Positions 5,040 to 6,072 of a stretch of DNA of 6,072 nucleotides are shown here, piece by piece. The DNA comes from Acidobacteriota bacterium (lineage in GTDB: Bacteria > Acidobacteriota > Terriglobia > Terriglobales > Acidobacteriaceae), in contig JAJZJJ010000201.1 in assembly GCA_021810175.1 (NCBI GenBank), positions 1 through 6,072 on the forward strand, written 5' to 3'. Below the pieces are notes generated by a model. It was given only the letters and a program-made list of their open reading frames with translations. It was not told where the DNA came from and did not search any database. Position 1 is the stretch's first letter. Every line of letters begins with the position of its first letter. The position numbers and the translations under genes are program-made.

Positions 5040-6072
5040 ATGGACAGAACGCTGCTTCCCGGAAAGCCTCATCCCCTGGGCGCCACACCGACGGCGAAAG
5101 GGACATCCTTTGCATTGTTTTCGGAAAACGCCACGGCAGTATCGGTTTGCTTTTTCGACGAGGCCGGCAACGAGACGGACTGCGTGGCGCTGCGCGAGAA
5201 GACGGCCTTCGTCTGGCACGGATTGATTCGCGGCATCGGCCCCGGACAACGGTACGGGTACCGGGTAGAAGGGCCGTGGGAGCCGGAGAACGGGCATCGG
5301 TTTAACCCGCACAAGCTGCTGCTGGATCCGTATGCGAAAGCGGTGACAGGGCAGGTGGACTGGAAGGCGCCGATCTTTCCGTTCGATACGAAGAGCGGAG
5401 ACGATCTGGTTCGCGACGACCGGGATTCGGCGATGGGGGTGCCGAAGGGCATCGTGGTCGATCCTCACTTTGACTGGGGCGAGGACTGTCCGCCGGAGAC
5501 GCCGCTGGCGGACTCGGTGATCTACGAGGTGCACGTGCGGGGCTTTTCAAAGCTGAATCCGGCGGTGCCGGAGCCGCTGCGGGGGACGTATGCGGGGCTG
5601 GCGTGCGAGCCGAGCATCGAGTACCTGAAGAAGCTGGGGGTGACGGCGGTGGAGCTGCTGCCGGTGCACCACTTTATCGACGAGGGGCACCTGCTGGAGC
5701 GCGGGCTGCGGGACTACTGGGGTTACAACACGCTGAGCTACTTTGCGCCGATGGCGCGGTACAGTTCGTGTGGCGACACGGGCGGGCAGGTGAACGAATT
5801 TCGGGAGATGGTGAAGAAGCTGCACGCGGCTGGGATCGAAGTGATTCTGGACGTGGTGTACAACCACACCTGCGAGGGAAACCGGATGGGGCCCATGCTG
5901 TCGATGAAGGGGATCGACAACGCGACCTACTACCGGCAGGTGCGGGACGATCCGCGCTATTACATGGATTACACGGGCACCGGGAACAGCCTGAATGTCA
6001 TGAATCCGCAGGTACTGAAGCTGGTGATGGATTCGCTGCGCTACTGGGTGACAGAGATGCCTGTGGACGGAT
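5040..6072 (+). CDS. glgX: Glycogen debranching enzyme GlgX (isoamylase-type GH13), 3' end outside the window
   Basis: Cytoplasmic enzyme that hydrolyses alpha-1,6 branch points of phosphorylase-trimmed glycogen. The first 344 codons are visible, and the frame stays open to the window edge. Residues about 10-97 form the CBM48/isoamylase N-terminal domain ([20 protein letters not shown] at 71-90). The GH13 barrel begins around 155, with [13 protein letters not shown] at 162-174, the substrate-site stretch DYWGYN (225-230), conserved region I DVVYNH (271-276), [16 protein letters not shown] (284-299) and [13 protein letters not shown] (311-323). The catalytic nucleophile, acid/base and third acidic residue lie beyond the edge. 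The family's usual EMHVDG reads EMPVDG (339-344) here. The ATG at 5040 is favoured because the protein aligns from there. AGGAAG at 5023-5028 precedes it at a rather long 11-base spacing. The gene is divergent from tRNA-Pro, with the structured stretch between them. Related isoamylase/TreX proteins are the main alternative. Confidence 0.95.
   Translation, partial: MDRTLLPGKPHPLGATPTAKGTSFALFSENATAVSVCFFDEAGNETDCVALREKTAFVWHGLIRGIGPGQRYGYRVEGPWEPENGHRFNPHKLLLDPYAKAVTGQVDWKAPIFPFDTKSGDDLVRDDRDSAMGVPKGIVVDPHFDWGEDCPPETPLADSVIYEVHVRGFSKLNPAVPEPLRGTYAGLACEPSIEYLKKLGVTAVELLPVHHFIDEGHLLERGLRDYWGYNTLSYFAPMARYSSCGDTGGQVNEFREMVKKLHAAGIEVILDVVYNHTCEGNRMGPMLSMKGIDNATYYRQVRDDPRYYMDYTGTGNSLNVMNPQVLKLVMDSLRYWVTEMPVDG

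Noticed and set aside
4570..5115. 181-codon minus-strand ORF between glgX and the tRNA
   Set aside because: It overlaps the tRNA and the glgX start and has GC-driven composition without domains.

Overview
The window suggests a member of the Acidobacteriota, most likely a Terriglobia/Acidobacteriaceae-type genome. The main evidence is a secreted von Willebrand factor A (VWA) protein of the kind that is abundant in that phylum. GC-rich coding DNA and an atypical receiver protein with a long Gln/Arg/Gly-rich tail fit the same picture. This placement is inferred from gene content; no search was run.

Layout, left to right. (1) Positions 1-1385, plus strand: glutamyl-tRNA synthetase (gltX), lacking its N-terminus. 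The homologous reading meets an in-frame stop at 3-5. (2) Positions 1436-2530, plus strand: a secreted VWA-domain protein whose metal-binding (MIDAS) motif is degenerate. A 17-codon open frame exactly bridges the gap between gltX and this gene. (3) Positions 2556-2582: a perfect inverted repeat with T-tracts on both sides, a bidirectional terminator between convergent genes. (4) Positions 2615-3499, minus strand: a receiver-like protein with a disordered, basic, Gln-rich N-terminal half. (5) Positions 3500-4515: about 1 kb with no convincing gene, containing a very strong 15-bp terminator hairpin at 4067-4101 and several further hairpins. (6) Positions 4516-4592, minus strand: tRNA-Pro(GGG) with encoded CCA. 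(7) Positions 4593-5039: a gene-free stretch holding a closely packed run of hairpins, one with a GNRA tetraloop. (8) Positions 5040-6072, plus strand: the start of glgX, a glycogen-debranching GH13 enzyme that runs off the right edge.

The genes are mostly unrelated housekeeping and accessory functions: translation (gltX, tRNA-Pro), storage polysaccharide turnover (glgX), an exported VWA protein and a putative signalling or RNA-associated protein. No mobile element, CRISPR array or defence island was seen. The parts most worth a second look are the two structured gene-free stretches, the tiny bridging ORF, the degenerate VWA and receiver domains, and the broken-looking 5' end of gltX.
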